Position numbers and translations under genes: made by a program. The notes under the pieces were generated by a model, which had not been told where the DNA came from, searched no databases, and was given only the letters and a program-made list of their open reading frames with translations. This document shows positions 53,088-63,737 of a stretch of 64,000 bases of DNA, piece by piece (within the stretch, counting starts at the first letter, position 1; each line of letters opens with the position of its first letter). The DNA comes from Nemertoderma westbladi (taxonomy: Eukaryota; Xenacoelomorpha; Nemertodermatida; Nemertodermatidae). Where the stretch lies: NCBI GenBank assembly GCA_032718475.1, contig JAUCBJ010008562.1, positions 1-64,000 on the forward strand. The letters run 5' to 3'.

Positions 53088-54470
53088 ATGAGTGACAAAC
53101 AAGACTATACGAAGAATACACCTACCGACTATGACTCATGTGACGCGGATAAGTCAGCAGCGGAAGAACTACAGGGGAAGACTCGCGAGCCTACCGAACC
53201 TACACCGTGTGCGTCACCAGTACATCCGACGGGAGTACCGGATGCCGTAGTACGAGGCGACGGCAGGACCGAGGACTTTCTAACTGTTCCGCAACCTAGA
53301 CACAGGGAAACGGACATGGTAAGTTCAGTAGGAAGCCAGGAGAGTGTGGTTAGAAGCGTCGGCGGCTACATGGCGCATATTACCAGGAGTATTGGAGAAG
53401 GCCAACGCATATTAGACGAGTTGACCGCTCCGATGTCCCGATTCGAGTTCTACACTCTACAGGTGAGAGTACAAAGCAGAGTACATAAGTCTGTAGATAA
53501 CCTAATCAGTCTACAAGATCTAGCTAGACAGAGACAGTTTAGAATCCTCGAGAAATTAATGATCGCTAGGGAGAAACTGATTCAGTTTAAGACGACCGTT
53601 AGACAGATACAACAGGAACAAGCGGACCAGTTGCTAGGTGAGTCGGTTTCCGACGAGTTATTACAGCCCGAGGAAGAACAAGAACTGTATAGGCTGGATG
53701 GACAATTGAAACACCTGACGGACCACTTACGCATGTGCGGCGAGGACGTCGGAGATTGGGAAACCGTGCCGGAAGCTACGAGGGAAACTTCACCCGTACA
53801 AATCGAACTGGCACCGGGAATATTGGATCAATCACTGGTGAGTATTCGCAGCGAAATTGGCGAAGCAAGTATAGTAACGTCAGAAATTTCTCGACAACAA
53901 CAACAGTACCACAGACAACAACAAGAAATCGAGGAACAAACTCAGTTATTGACGTTACAAGCAGCTGTAGAGGAAGAGAAACTACGCGTCGCAAATGTTG
54001 CGAGAATTTCTCATCTGCAAGAACAAGCTGAGTTGGAAGCAGCCGAAGTGGAAAGGTTAGAGTTGGACATTGCACAACAAGCGGCAGCGGCCGAGTTAGC
54101 GCAACGAACAGCAGCGGCCGAGTTAGAGCGACAAAGGTTAGCTTCAGAAGCGAGAACCGAAATGAAAACACGGCAAATAAAGGCTCAGTCAGCTATACGA
54201 CAAGCAGAGTTCGAGGCGCAACAACAACAAACGGAACAACGCGAGAAAGAAGTTAAACTTCGTTTCGAACTCGAGAAGAAGGCGAGAGAATTAGCCAACG
54301 CCAAAGAAGATCTGGATCTACAAGCCCGCGATCGATCGATGAGATCTCGAGACGGACATGATTTAGACCAGATAGAGGTAAGGCACCGCCAAATTCAGGA
54401 ACGAATGAAGGAAGGTTCGATAGGAGCACCTGGACGAGAACGACAATTAGTCAAAGTGTTTACGCTTTAA
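53088..54470 (+). CDS. Element B coiled-coil Gag ORF (460 aa)
   Basis: This open frame starts MSDKQDYTKNTPTDYD; element A's first Gag frame also starts MSD. It has an acidic, disordered first 100 residues and a helical middle with FRILEKLMIAREKLIQFKTT. A long glutamine/glutamate/alanine coiled coil follows from about residue 265 to 430 (with AELAQRTAAAELERQRLASE). No catalytic or zinc motif is present. The start is supported by the hairpin leader and by acidic coding from the first codon. It is in a different frame from the next Gag ORF, 32 bp downstream. It probably makes an inner particle protein, by position only. Confidence 0.7.
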   Translation: MSDKQDYTKNTPTDYDSCDADKSAAEELQGKTREPTEPTPCASPVHPTGVPDAVVRGDGRTEDFLTVPQPRHRETDMVSSVGSQESVVRSVGGYMAHITRSIGEGQRILDELTAPMSRFEFYTLQVRVQSRVHKSVDNLISLQDLARQRQFRILEKLMIAREKLIQFKTTVRQIQQEQADQLLGESVSDELLQPEEEQELYRLDGQLKHLTDHLRMCGEDVGDWETVPEATRETSPVQIELAPGILDQSLVSIRSEIGEASIVTSEISRQQQQYHRQQQEIEEQTQLLTLQAAVEEEKLRVANVARISHLQEQAELEAAEVERLELDIAQQAAAAELAQRTAAAELERQRLASEARTEMKTRQIKAQSAIRQAEFEAQQQQTEQREKEVKLRFELEKKARELANAKEDLDLQARDRSMRSRDGHDLDQIEVRHRQIQERMKEGSIGAPGRERQLVKVFTL

Positions 54471-54501
54471 CTTATGTCAAAGATTCCCTCAAGTAACTCC
54501 T

Positions 54502-55206
54502 ATGTTTGCACCAGTTACGACTAAGGAACCTGTTTTGATTGCTGTTAGTAGTAATATTTCTCCTATCCATGGTGCGACGGAACACAGGTTTGTTATTCCG
54601 GACAAGTTTACACCGCCAAGAGCAACGTCATCGCTTATTCCGAAAGTCAAGGTAAGTAACCCACCGATTACAGATCGTAGTAGTTTGTTGACTGGACCTG
54701 CACTACTGACGACTAAACAGGTGAGTCAACATTCGACACCTAAACCCGTTACACACTACGCTTACCCAATGACGTTTAGGCCTACAAGGCCTTTAGATTC
54801 AAACGCTGTCATTCGACCACCGGTTCAGTTTACATCACAATCTACGACTTTGAGGAAGACTTGTGAGCCTACCCAACAACGGAGACCAGTGGATACGCGA
54901 CCGTTTAATCAGTTTACATCGCAATCTACGACTTCGAGGAAGACTTGTGAGCCTACCGAACAACGGAGACCAGTGGATACGCGACCGTTTAATCAGTTTA
55001 CATCGCAATCTACGACTTCAAGGAAGACTTGCGAGCCTACCGAACAACGGAGACCAGTGGATGATGTTCCGAAACGGAATGTTAGAATTCGAATGACACA
55101 ACGGACGCGAGCACGTCGACCACCGTATCCAGGTGACAGTAGTACTTCGAGTGAATCGGATTACCCGGAACGCGAAGTATTTAGAACAGGAGCGGCCGAC
55201 GAATAA
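54502..55206 (+). CDS. Element B Gag middle ORF with 30-residue repeats (234 aa)
   Basis: The frame is proline/threonine-rich and contains about three copies of a 30-residue unit with FTSQSTTSRKTCEPT and QRRPVDTRP, about 90 bp each (54830-55065). The end is basic, RIRMTQRTRARRPPYPG, then acidic. It ends in TAA at 55204-55206, but the same frame goes on open into the capsid ORF, so the stop may be a mutation or a readthrough site. It is likely a disordered Gag linker. Confidence 0.65.
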   Translation: MFAPVTTKEPVLIAVSSNISPIHGATEHRFVIPDKFTPPRATSSLIPKVKVSNPPITDRSSLLTGPALLTTKQVSQHSTPKPVTHYAYPMTFRPTRPLDSNAVIRPPVQFTSQSTTLRKTCEPTQQRRPVDTRPFNQFTSQSTTSRKTCEPTEQRRPVDTRPFNQFTSQSTTSRKTCEPTEQRRPVDDVPKRNVRIRMTQRTRARRPPYPGDSSTSSESDYPEREVFRTGAADE

Positions 55207-55317
55207 AAACGTGAGCGTTCAGACAATTCCTTTATCGAGAATCCTCCACAAAATACACCAACACAGAAAGCGTTACAACCAACAGACGCGATTAGTACGC
55301 AACAATTCGCCGATCTA

Positions 55318-55920
55318 ATGCGACCAGTTGTAGACAAGTTAGCCCAGATAGAGGAACGTTTAGAAGAAACTCAAACTGATAGTTCGCGAGGTAACGAGTT
55401 CGAACACTCTAGACACCCGAAGCAACAAAGAAAACAACCCTCGAGAAACACCTCGTATCAAGGAAAAGCGCCAAGACGAGAGAACATCAACTCGATTGCC
55501 AACCAAGGACGCGAAACTTTGAACGTGGCCGAGGAGATAGCGAAATTCGCAGCGAGACAAGGTTTACCAGTGCAACAACCACCGAAGTTTTCAGGTAACT
55601 CGAAACATTGGCACACCTTTGTGGACTACATCGAAACACAAATAGCAGCGTGCGCCTTTACATCGAGGGAGAAATTCAACTACCTGCTACAAACGCTGAC
55701 GGGAGAACCGAAACGTCTAGCGGAGACCTTTGTCGGTGTACCAGACGCCTTCGAACTAGCGTATGATCGCTTAACTTCGATTTACGGAGGCACCGTGAGT
55801 ATGGCTAAGTCAGTGATAGAAGAACTCTGTAAGGGGGGGGCTATAACAAAACCCGTTGACTTACTGAAATTAGCTGACGAGATTAAGAACGCCATTACTA
55901 CACTACGCTCGATTGGATAA
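55318..55920 (+). CDS. Element B Gag capsid-like ORF (200 aa)
   Basis: After a basic disordered start, the BEL/Pao Gag block appears with PPKFSGNSKHWHTFVDYIE, SREKFNYLLQTLTGEPKRLA and YDRLTSIYGG. These match the element A block in order. It shares the frame of the ORFs before and after and is bounded by TAA codons at 55204 and 55918. A G run of 7 at 55838-55844 lies inside. It should form the capsid. Confidence 0.8.
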   Translation: MRPVVDKLAQIEERLEETQTDSSRGNEFEHSRHPKQQRKQPSRNTSYQGKAPRRENINSIANQGRETLNVAEEIAKFAARQGLPVQQPPKFSGNSKHWHTFVDYIETQIAACAFTSREKFNYLLQTLTGEPKRLAETFVGVPDAFELAYDRLTSIYGGTVSMAKSVIEELCKGGAITKPVDLLKLADEIKNAITTLRSIG

Positions 55921-57267
55921 CTTGACTACGCGAACACTCCGACAGTCCTATTGAAAATAATAGGAAGATTACACCATCGACTTCGTCGGGAGTGGCGAAA
56001 GATAGAATATCAGCGAGAAGAGAGAGGCGGATTCTTGAAGTTGGAAGACGTCTACTTACTGATATCCAGAGAGGCAGTAGTCGAGACGCGTTCGAACTAC
56101 ACGGACCAACATATCGTGGCGGAAGGAATAACATTACCATCCTCGAACCGACAAAAACCCCAAACAACATCCACCAAGACGGTTACCTACGCAACATCGA
56201 CCGACACCCGACAATTTTCGGACAGTAATAAGGTATCCGCACCAATTGGAACCAAACAGATCCGACAGCAACTGACCACAGACTTTAACGGATGCCAATA
56301 TTGCGAACGGCTAGGTAAACGATATACTAGCCATAAACTGAGAGGTTGTCGACTATTCCGCGAATTAAATTCGGAGGAAAGACGACTACAAATACGGCCA
56401 TTGGACTCTTGTTGGCGGTGTACGCTACATGGACATGTCCGTAAAGACTGCCCAAATACAGACACTTGTCCTTCTTGTGGACGCAACCATGACGGTTTGC
56501 TCCACACAGACAGTCATACGCCGACCAAACGCTTCACCAGGGAACACCCGGAAGCTGCAGCAAGATGCAACACAGCATATAAGGGTCGAGAGTCGAAAAC
56601 AACACCGACATTCGTGACGCACATTAGAGATTGCTTCTCGGAACAATCAGGATCGTCGGATGAAGAGTCGGAAGACGACGACGCTTATTTTGATACTGGA
56701 GACGAACAACCATCGATTGCGCTTCTGACGCCTGATCAACTAAAGGGGTTTAGTATAATTCCTGTCAAGATTACTGGCACCAAAGGGAGCAACAGGATCT
56801 ACGCTATCCTGGATTCAGCCTCATCTCATAGCTACGTGGATGAGAAAGTAGCTGATGTTGTGACGGATCTCCGACAAGGTAAGAACGTCAGTTACACCGT
56901 AAGTAGTATGCATGGACAACGTGCAATACCAGTAACACGAGTTAAGTTGAACTTAGACACTCTTCTTCCGAAATCGCAACATAGCGAAAAGGAGAGGTCT
57001 TTGTTACCCTTTAAGGATTTAACCTTTGCGGCCACAAAGGACTTTAGTAACCTACTAGGTCCTGTCCCAGAACAATCCTTGGAGGACCGTAAGTACTTCA
57101 GACACCTTGGTGTACCTGAATGTCCTGTCAACTATAGGTCGGTAGCAATGCTGACCGGGACAGATCAATTCAACCTACATCAAGTGTAGGAAACCAGACC
57201 ATCGGCAGTTGTAGCAGGAAACGCATACGCCTGTAGAACGCCGATAGGGTGGTATACTCGAGCGCCT
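55921..57267 (+). pseudogene. Element B zinc knuckles and aspartic protease
   Basis: The open frame 55951-57189 has the cysteine/histidine clusters CQYCERLGKRYTSHKLRGC, CWRCTLHGHVRKDC and CPSCGRNHDGLLH, as in BEL/Pao Gag, then an acidic stretch. The protease follows, with AILDSASSHSYVDEKVAD. The usual DSG/DTG is DSA here. After a TAG at 57187 the same frame continues with a GNAYACRTPIGWYTR segment, the family's protease end. The stop therefore splits the domain. Confidence 0.8.
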
Positions 57268-59560
57268 GTGCGCACACTGGATATAAGTGACGAGGAAGAC
57301 GATATACAAAGTACATGTAGTTTATTAACTACAACTTCGACTCATTCCTTTTCACACGACGTAGACTATACTACACTACATTCGACAAAACATGACACGA
57401 CGTGTGTAGCGAGTATGATAAATCACAAGGAGCAGCTAATCCACCAGGTGAGTTTAGAACTTGGGGAGAAGACGAGTCAGCCAGAGATTCCATCGATGAC
57501 AGATGATAACGCCGGAAGGCTTGCGAGTCTACCTACACCAATAACCTCAACAATGCCCGTCGATATCGATGATGACGCGTTAAGAAATCATCAAGTGGAA
57601 CAAGCTGTATTGGACAAAGAATTAACGGAGAAGACTATCAGGTGGTTAGAACAAGATACAGCCAAACCTGGTAGCTACGAACCATGTATGTCGGAACAAG
57701 AGAAACAATCTTTGAAGATCATGGAAGATACTATCCGCCAGACGAAAGACGGACATTATGAGGTAGGGATGCTATGGCGTAACCAACGTCCTAAACTCAT
57801 AAATAACTATCCGCTAGCCTTAAGACGTTTACACTCAATACGACAACGTCTATTAAAGGACGAGAAAGCCCATCTGCAGTATAATACTCAGATGGAGACG
57901 TATTTGACAAAAGGATACGCTATCCGAATGACTAACCCAGAGATTGTGACTGGCCAGACATACTACTTGCCACATCACTACGTGAGACATCCTGACAAAC
58001 CAGACAAAGTACGTGTAGTCAATGACTGCGCGGCTCTGTTTGAGGGAATGCCTCTCAATAGCGAGTTGATGGATGGACCGAACATGAATAATTATCTTAT
58101 GGGGGTGATTATGCGCTTCCGTCAGCGTCAAGTAGCCTTTACTTGTGACGTCGAAGCTATGTTTCACCAAGTGCGAGCGTTAGAGCGAGACAGAGACAGT
58201 TTGAGGTTCCTCTGGTACCCGGAAGGAGACTTAAGTCTACCACCGGTGACTTACCAAATGCAAGTTCACGTTTTCGGTGCCAGGGACAGCCCAAACTGTA
58301 CGATGTACGCCCTAAAGCAAGCCGCTAGGGATCAGAAACATATATATGACCCAGAGATAATCAAGATCGTAGAACGTGACTTTTATGTAGACGACGGTTT
58401 ACAGAGTTGTGACACAGTAGAACGTGCTATTACAGTAGCACATCAATTATGGGACTGCTTAGCGGGCGGAGGTTTTAACCTCACCAAATTCGCCTCAAAC
58501 AGTGCCGAATTGGTAGACTCATTCGGAACGACTGAGCGTGGAGGTGGTGACATTGACCTAGAGTTCGAACCACTACCGACGACCAATGTGTTAGGGCTCT
58601 TTTGGGACCCAAACACGGACAACTTTCGAGTGAAGGTGAGACTGGACACTCAAGAAAACACTCTGACAAAGAGATCCTGCTTGTCAAAATTGAGTCGATT
58701 GTTCGATCCATTAGGATTCATCAGCCCAATAATACTGCAAGCCAGAATTTATATGCGCAGTATTTGGAAGGATGGACTGACATGGGACGAGCCGATCTCA
58801 TCAGAACAAGTGGACTTATGGAAAACCTGGGAGGCAGAATTATCTTCGCTAGAGGATTATTCCATACCCAGAGTGTACTTTCCATTACAAACGACATTTC
58901 CTGACAATTTGGAATTACATTGTTTCTCCGACGCCAGTGACAACAGCTTTGGTGTGGCAGCGTACTTGCGCAGACAAGTAGACTCAGAAGAGTTTGATGT
59001 TTCGCTCATTACTTCTAAGGCTAAGACCATGCCTACTAAGTATATGACGACACCACGCGCTGAGCTACAAGCCGTAACCCTGTCAACCACAATCGTGAAC
59101 CTTATACAGACGGAACTACAGTCAAGTTTACAGATATTTTATTGGACTGACGCGACGTTGGTTTTATTTTACATAAACAACGACACGCTTGAATTCAAGA
59201 CATTCGTAGCTAACCGTCGCGCAGAAATTCTAGACCGTTCAATAAAAGAAGATTGGCGACATTGTCCCGGACCACAAAACCCAGCCGATATTGCGTCAAG
59301 AGGAATGATGCCTGAGGAATTCTGTAAACCGGAGAACAAAGAATTTTGGCAGCACGGACCACAGTTTTTGCAGGGATCAACACTACATTGGCCGCCACTA
59401 TACGACAACAAGTCTAACACTATCCCTAAAGACGCGGAAATTAAAAAACCAAAGAAAGGGAAAGCAAAGAAAAGGACGACGGCAAAACTCAAGAAAAAAA
59501 CCGAAGGCGAAATGGAAGGATATAACTTCAAAGGTCAAGAACGGAAGACTTGCGAGCCTT
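57268..59560 (+). CDS. Element B reverse transcriptase and RNase H
   Basis: The open frame 57268-59673 has the BEL/Pao RT: a HYEVGMLWRNQRP entry motif, TYYLPHHYVRHPDKPDKV, the first catalytic block FTCDVEAMFHQV, PNCTMYALKQAA and the active site ERDFYVDDGLQS (about residue 375). Connection follows (LFDPLGFISPIILQARIYM). RNase H carries ELHCFSDASDNSFGVAAYL, TPRAELQAVT and WRHCPGPQNPADIASRG. It looks complete and without internal stops. It has the same frame as protease and integrase. From about 59560 on, the frame reads through a repetitive linker that is meaningful in another frame. Confidence 0.93.
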
Positions 59561-59956
59561 TCTACACCAGACATATCGCGAGACATATCACCAGATGGTC
59601 AACCAGATGCGTTACTAGACGGTCAACCAGACACTTTACCAGACATATCACAAAATGTTCTACCAGACACTAGTAACATATTGACAAATAGTAAAGCCGC
59701 AGTTTCTCTATTGGAGCGGCCTTCTATTGACAAACAACCAGACGCGTTACTAGATGGTCAACCAGACGTTTTGCCAGACACTTTGCCAGACATATCACAA
59801 AATGTTCTACCAGACACTAGTAACATATTGACAAATAGTAAAGCCGCAGTTTCTCTATTGGAGCGGCCTTCTATTGACAAACAACCAGACGCGTTACTAG
59901 ATGGTCAACCAGATATTTTGCCAGACATGTCACTAGATACTCGTCACCAATATTGA
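59543..59956 (+). repeat. Repetitive linker between RNase H and integrase, different frame
   Basis: Tandem LPD/QPD repeats (such as LPDTLPDISQNVLPDTSN) are open in the +1 frame from about 59561 to 59956. RT and integrase are both in the other frame. A larger 147-bp unit (starting AACATATTGACAAATAG, at 59675 and 59822) is repeated. The frame seems to change at both ends. Confidence 0.7.
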
Positions 59957-61230
59957 GTTGGAGTCCGATAATTTATAATGGCTTAATTTGTCATAAATCT
60001 CGGCTTCAAAACATTGACTTTAACACAAACTTTTGATACCCAATAATAATACCGCAGCATCACGAATTACAACGTGCAATGATACTGGACGCACATTTAC
60101 ATCTGAAACACGCTGGAAGATACCACTGTCTTTCCTACTTACGTACAAGATTTGTATTAATTAGACCCAGTAAAGCGTTAAGTTCAGTGACACGTACGTG
60201 TATTATTTGTAAAAAGGTACATTCTAGAATAGGTACCCAAGAAATGAGTGAACTTCCACAAGCACGACTTCAAGCATTCAGACCACCTTTTACAGAGACT
60301 GGAATTGATTGCTTTGGTCCCATACATACGAAACGTGGACGTATACTAGTAAAACGCTGGGGACTGATTTTCACATGTATGTCCAGTAGGGCAGTTCATA
60401 TTGAACGTGTGATGGATCTTTCCACCAACGCGTTTATACTAGCATTGCGGCGATTTATCGCTAGACGCGGACTAGTGAAATGCTTGTACTCAGACCAAGG
60501 GACAAACTTTGTTGGTGCCCGAAATGAAATTGCTAGAGCCTTTAAGAAATTAGATCATGATCAAATCTCAAACGAACTATGTCCTCACAAGATTGTTTGG
60601 AAGTTTAATCCTCCAGATAGTCCATGGAGAGGCGGAGTCTGGGAGAGATTGATTAGATCTATAAAAACAGCCATGGCAAAGGTCATTCCAGTAAACCACA
60701 TTTTGACAGACGACCAACTGACAACACTGTTTGTTGAAATCAAGGCAATACTAAATACTATACCAATAGTATTAGTACCCGATGACAAACAATCCCAGTT
60801 TGCTTTAACACCGGCACACCTGCTAATGCAGGCACCGACTACTTTGACGCCTATTTCTTTTCCAATAGAAGGCGATAGCTATGGTAGAAAAGCGTGGAAA
60901 ATCACGCAACTACTAGCTAACAAATTCTGGGAAATATGGCAAAACCATTATTTGCCCTCTATTTCTGCCAGAACAACATGGTACAATAACACCCGCGCAT
61001 TAAAGCCGGGAGATCACGTGCTGTTAGCAGAAGTGAATCTAAAAAGACGCTTCTGGATAACAGGTGTAATTTTAGCCACACATCCATCTATGGATGGAGT
61101 AACAAGAACTATGACGGTACGGAAAATTGACGGTCGTACAGTAGACAGACCGACTCAACGTCTCGTACTTCTTGAAGAGACTCGTAACGAGTCTGGAGAC
61201 TACAAATCTCCACCTAATGTTAGTAAATAA
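59957..61230 (+). CDS. Element B integrase
   Basis: The ORF at 60079-61230 (383 codons) encodes integrase. It has a zinc-binding start with HLHLKHAGRYHC and CIICKK, aspartate 77 in TETGIDCFGPI, aspartate 139 in LYSDQGTNFVG and glutamate 189 in SPWRGGVWERLI (spacing D-61-D-49-E). The C-terminal BEL/Pao tail has ALKPGDHVLLAE and ends near RPTQRLVLLEE. The frame equals that of RT. 59957-60078 is interrupted by a TGA at 59956 and a stop near 60030. The enzyme inserts the cDNA. Catalytic residues are all present. Confidence 0.9.
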
Positions 61231-61783
61231 TTAGGAGTTTACAAATAGATTTCCACGTACCTGTACACTGTAGTAAGCACAGCGGTAGAATTCCATTGTC
61301 TTCATATGTGAACATTGAGGGTAGTACCCTTATGTGTCACATAGGAGCGGGATTTGTAGGTATAAGAAATGGAATTCTACTTGGAACTCACAATATTGAG
61401 ACATTTTCGAAATTTTAGACAACCCATTTGGATTTGAAAAATTTTTAAAATTTTCTCCAGTGAATAGATTTCAGGGTACAGTCGGGTGGAACTTAAAATT
61501 AGAGAAACAAGAGAGGAAGATTTGCGAGCCTTTCTTAAAAATTTAATTAAATTTTACACGGTCTTGTTTCAATAAGTTACGTCAAAATAGACTTCCCTAT
61601 ATTTATTACTAATTCTTGACTGCTTATTTTCTGATAATAGTTTGGGATCAAAAAGTGAGTATTTTAGACTCACAGCCAGTTTAGCCCAAATTCGTTTTTA
61701 TTTCGGCAAAAAAATTTTAGATAAGAAGCAGCGTGTCATTAAAGAAACCCTAGATCTTAGGCTATGGGTAGGAGGTTAGAGCG
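61231..61783 (+). other. Gap between integrase and the accessory ORF, with nested hairpin
   Basis: Nothing is coded. A nested inverted repeat lies at 61285-61380. One copy of the recurring 20-bp motif (61515-61534) is preceded by a purine-rich AGAGAAACAAGAGA. Confidence 0.6.
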
Positions 61784-63697
61784 TTGTCGAGCCAAAAGGG
61801 CAGACGAAAACTCTCACGTCTCCTCACAACTAACTACAAACTCTGTTGTATTCCCTCTAGTAGTAATGATTATGTAACTACACCTCTAATTATGGAGAAG
61901 GAGATACATGGAGAGCCGAGATGGGGATATGATATCCAAGAGGAAGCAGCAGCGCCATTCGAGAGATTTGGAGCCAAAGACTACACTATATTTGGTATAA
62001 AAGAATTATCAGAAAGTACAGCGAAACTCGCGAGAACGAAATATGACTCGAATGTATCAAAAAGGAGGCAAAATGCGTTAAATGAAAGAATCGAAAGTTT
62101 GCGCAAAACCTTCAATGAACTTTACCCGTACGACGCTTTGTGTGATGCCTTTACTCGAGCAGGATTTAGTATATTTCGAGACGTGTATCTTCGCTGTGCG
62201 GGATCTCTTATCGAAAGACCATCTATGTTAACATTGTTACCCTATGAAGGAGAACGTATCGTGGAGATTACGGATGAATCACGGCAGACGCGCGCGCCTA
62301 TCGGTCACCTTGGTGATGATTTCGAAGTAACGACTACGATCACTGACGATCCTTTAGAGGAACTTCTTGAGATAGAAAGGAACCTCCCGAAGAAATCTCA
62401 GACGGAGATTCGACAACTTGAAGCAACAGATGCTGTAGTTTGTATACAACCTTCAGAAACCTACCAACCCATAGATCCAGATGATTATGATTATAGTGTG
62501 GGAGGAAGCGCTCGACCAATTGGAGATCTTATATACGAACGAGTGTGGTACCCTGCCAATACGATGTGTGGTAAATGTGGCGTCGCTGGACATCATTTGA
62601 CCAAGTGCAGTGGAAAGCACATTACTACCACTCAACTAATCTGTGGATGGTGTGGAGATCAAGGGTCTCATACCTTTTATACTTGCTGGAGATTTATGGC
62701 TCAATGTACTTATTGCAATATAAAAGGGCATCGAACATCTGAATGCCAACTAAGAGACATACCTTATGAACACGAATCTGTAAAACTCGTGAGAAAACTA
62801 TTCGATGAGTGGGAAGATTTAGCCGACGAACATGTATCGGCACAAAGAAGACGATTTCCGATGAGAGCGCATCTTGGATTTTGGGCGGTAAATCCCCAAA
62901 CGATGATGTCGGAAGGATACATCTCCGCTATGCGCCAATATGACGAACTTATCGAGGTAGTCGATATTTTGCCTCACGACAGTGGATTCCGAGTGGTGCG
63001 CGAGTATCTATTACAGATTCACCCAGACAACAAGAACACGTGGAATTTTCAGAAAGTCGTAAATCGTATCACGTATGGTGAATTTGATCGTTTCCGAACT
63101 GAAAAGCGGAATAAGGGAGCTTGGTTAACCGTCGCATGGGCATACCGAGCCGCGTTTTACCACAAACGTATACGAGCGAGCGTATTCGAGGAAGAGGAGA
63201 TCCTAGAGGCGACAAATATACCAGCCACTCCGGTTGCGCCATCTGCACGTCACCCTCGGGAGGACGGACAGGGTAGGATCATAAGGGTCCAGAAAGTGAG
63301 CCAACAATTAAAGAAGTCTATTAATATAGAAGAACGCAAGGGAGTTGAGCCGACCATTCGAATTACTCGGGATACGGTATCGCTTCCTAGAGAACCAACA
63401 GGAGGATCGGGACATACACCAGCTGATCAAAAGGGGGCGCAAGCTACTCTTGGGTCTGCGTCGTCCGCTTCCCGCGTGTTCCCAAACGTTTTACCAACTG
63501 TAGTGACAACTGATCGGTCACGAGGAATCGGTCGAGGTTTCGGGATACCAAATAGACGAATTTGTGAGGAAACGGTCGCACCGTCTCCCAACGTACAAGC
63601 GAAACCAGTGACTCGCCCCACGAGTCCCATATCGCGAGCAAAGTCACCTGTGCGCAGTTTTCGAGGACGCGGCAGGGCTCGATCCACTAAGCGATAA
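61784..63697 (+). CDS. Element B accessory ORF (637 aa) with three zinc knuckles
   Basis: This intact frame beyond integrase lies in the place of env but has no signal peptide or membrane segment. Three cysteine/histidine motifs stand at residues 262-275 (CGKCGVAGHHLTKC), 287-301 (CGWCGDQGSHTFYTC, one residue longer) and 308-321 (CTYCNIKGHRTSEC). They point to nucleic-acid binding. The first 250 residues are charged and helical. Residues 340-490 look folded, with WNFQKVVNRITYGEFDRF. The tail is disordered and ends basic (SFRGRGRARSTKR). It is in a frame different from integrase. It could be a duplicated Gag-like protein or an acquired gene; no homologue is known to me. The later ATG at codon 37 is a possible start. 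Confidence 0.8.
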   Translation: MSSQKGRRKLSRLLTTNYKLCCIPSSSNDYVTTPLIMEKEIHGEPRWGYDIQEEAAAPFERFGAKDYTIFGIKELSESTAKLARTKYDSNVSKRRQNALNERIESLRKTFNELYPYDALCDAFTRAGFSIFRDVYLRCAGSLIERPSMLTLLPYEGERIVEITDESRQTRAPIGHLGDDFEVTTTITDDPLEELLEIERNLPKKSQTEIRQLEATDAVVCIQPSETYQPIDPDDYDYSVGGSARPIGDLIYERVWYPANTMCGKCGVAGHHLTKCSGKHITTTQLICGWCGDQGSHTFYTCWRFMAQCTYCNIKGHRTSECQLRDIPYEHESVKLVRKLFDEWEDLADEHVSAQRRRFPMRAHLGFWAVNPQTMMSEGYISAMRQYDELIEVVDILPHDSGFRVVREYLLQIHPDNKNTWNFQKVVNRITYGEFDRFRTEKRNKGAWLTVAWAYRAAFYHKRIRASVFEEEEILEATNIPATPVAPSARHPREDGQGRIIRVQKVSQQLKKSINIEERKGVEPTIRITRDTVSLPREPTGGSGHTPADQKGAQATLGSASSASRVFPNVLPTVVTTDRSRGIGRGFGIPNRRICEETVAPSPNVQAKPVTRPTSPISRAKSPVRSFRGRGRARSTKR

Positions 63698-63737
63698 AAG
63701 GGAGGGCAAGGGTGGACGGAAGACTCATGAGCCTTTC

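Noticed and set aside
61784-63697. Envelope gene downstream of integrase in element B
   Set aside because: No signal peptide, transmembrane segment or fusion-like hydrophobic region. Zinc knuckles indicate a nucleic-acid-binding protein instead.
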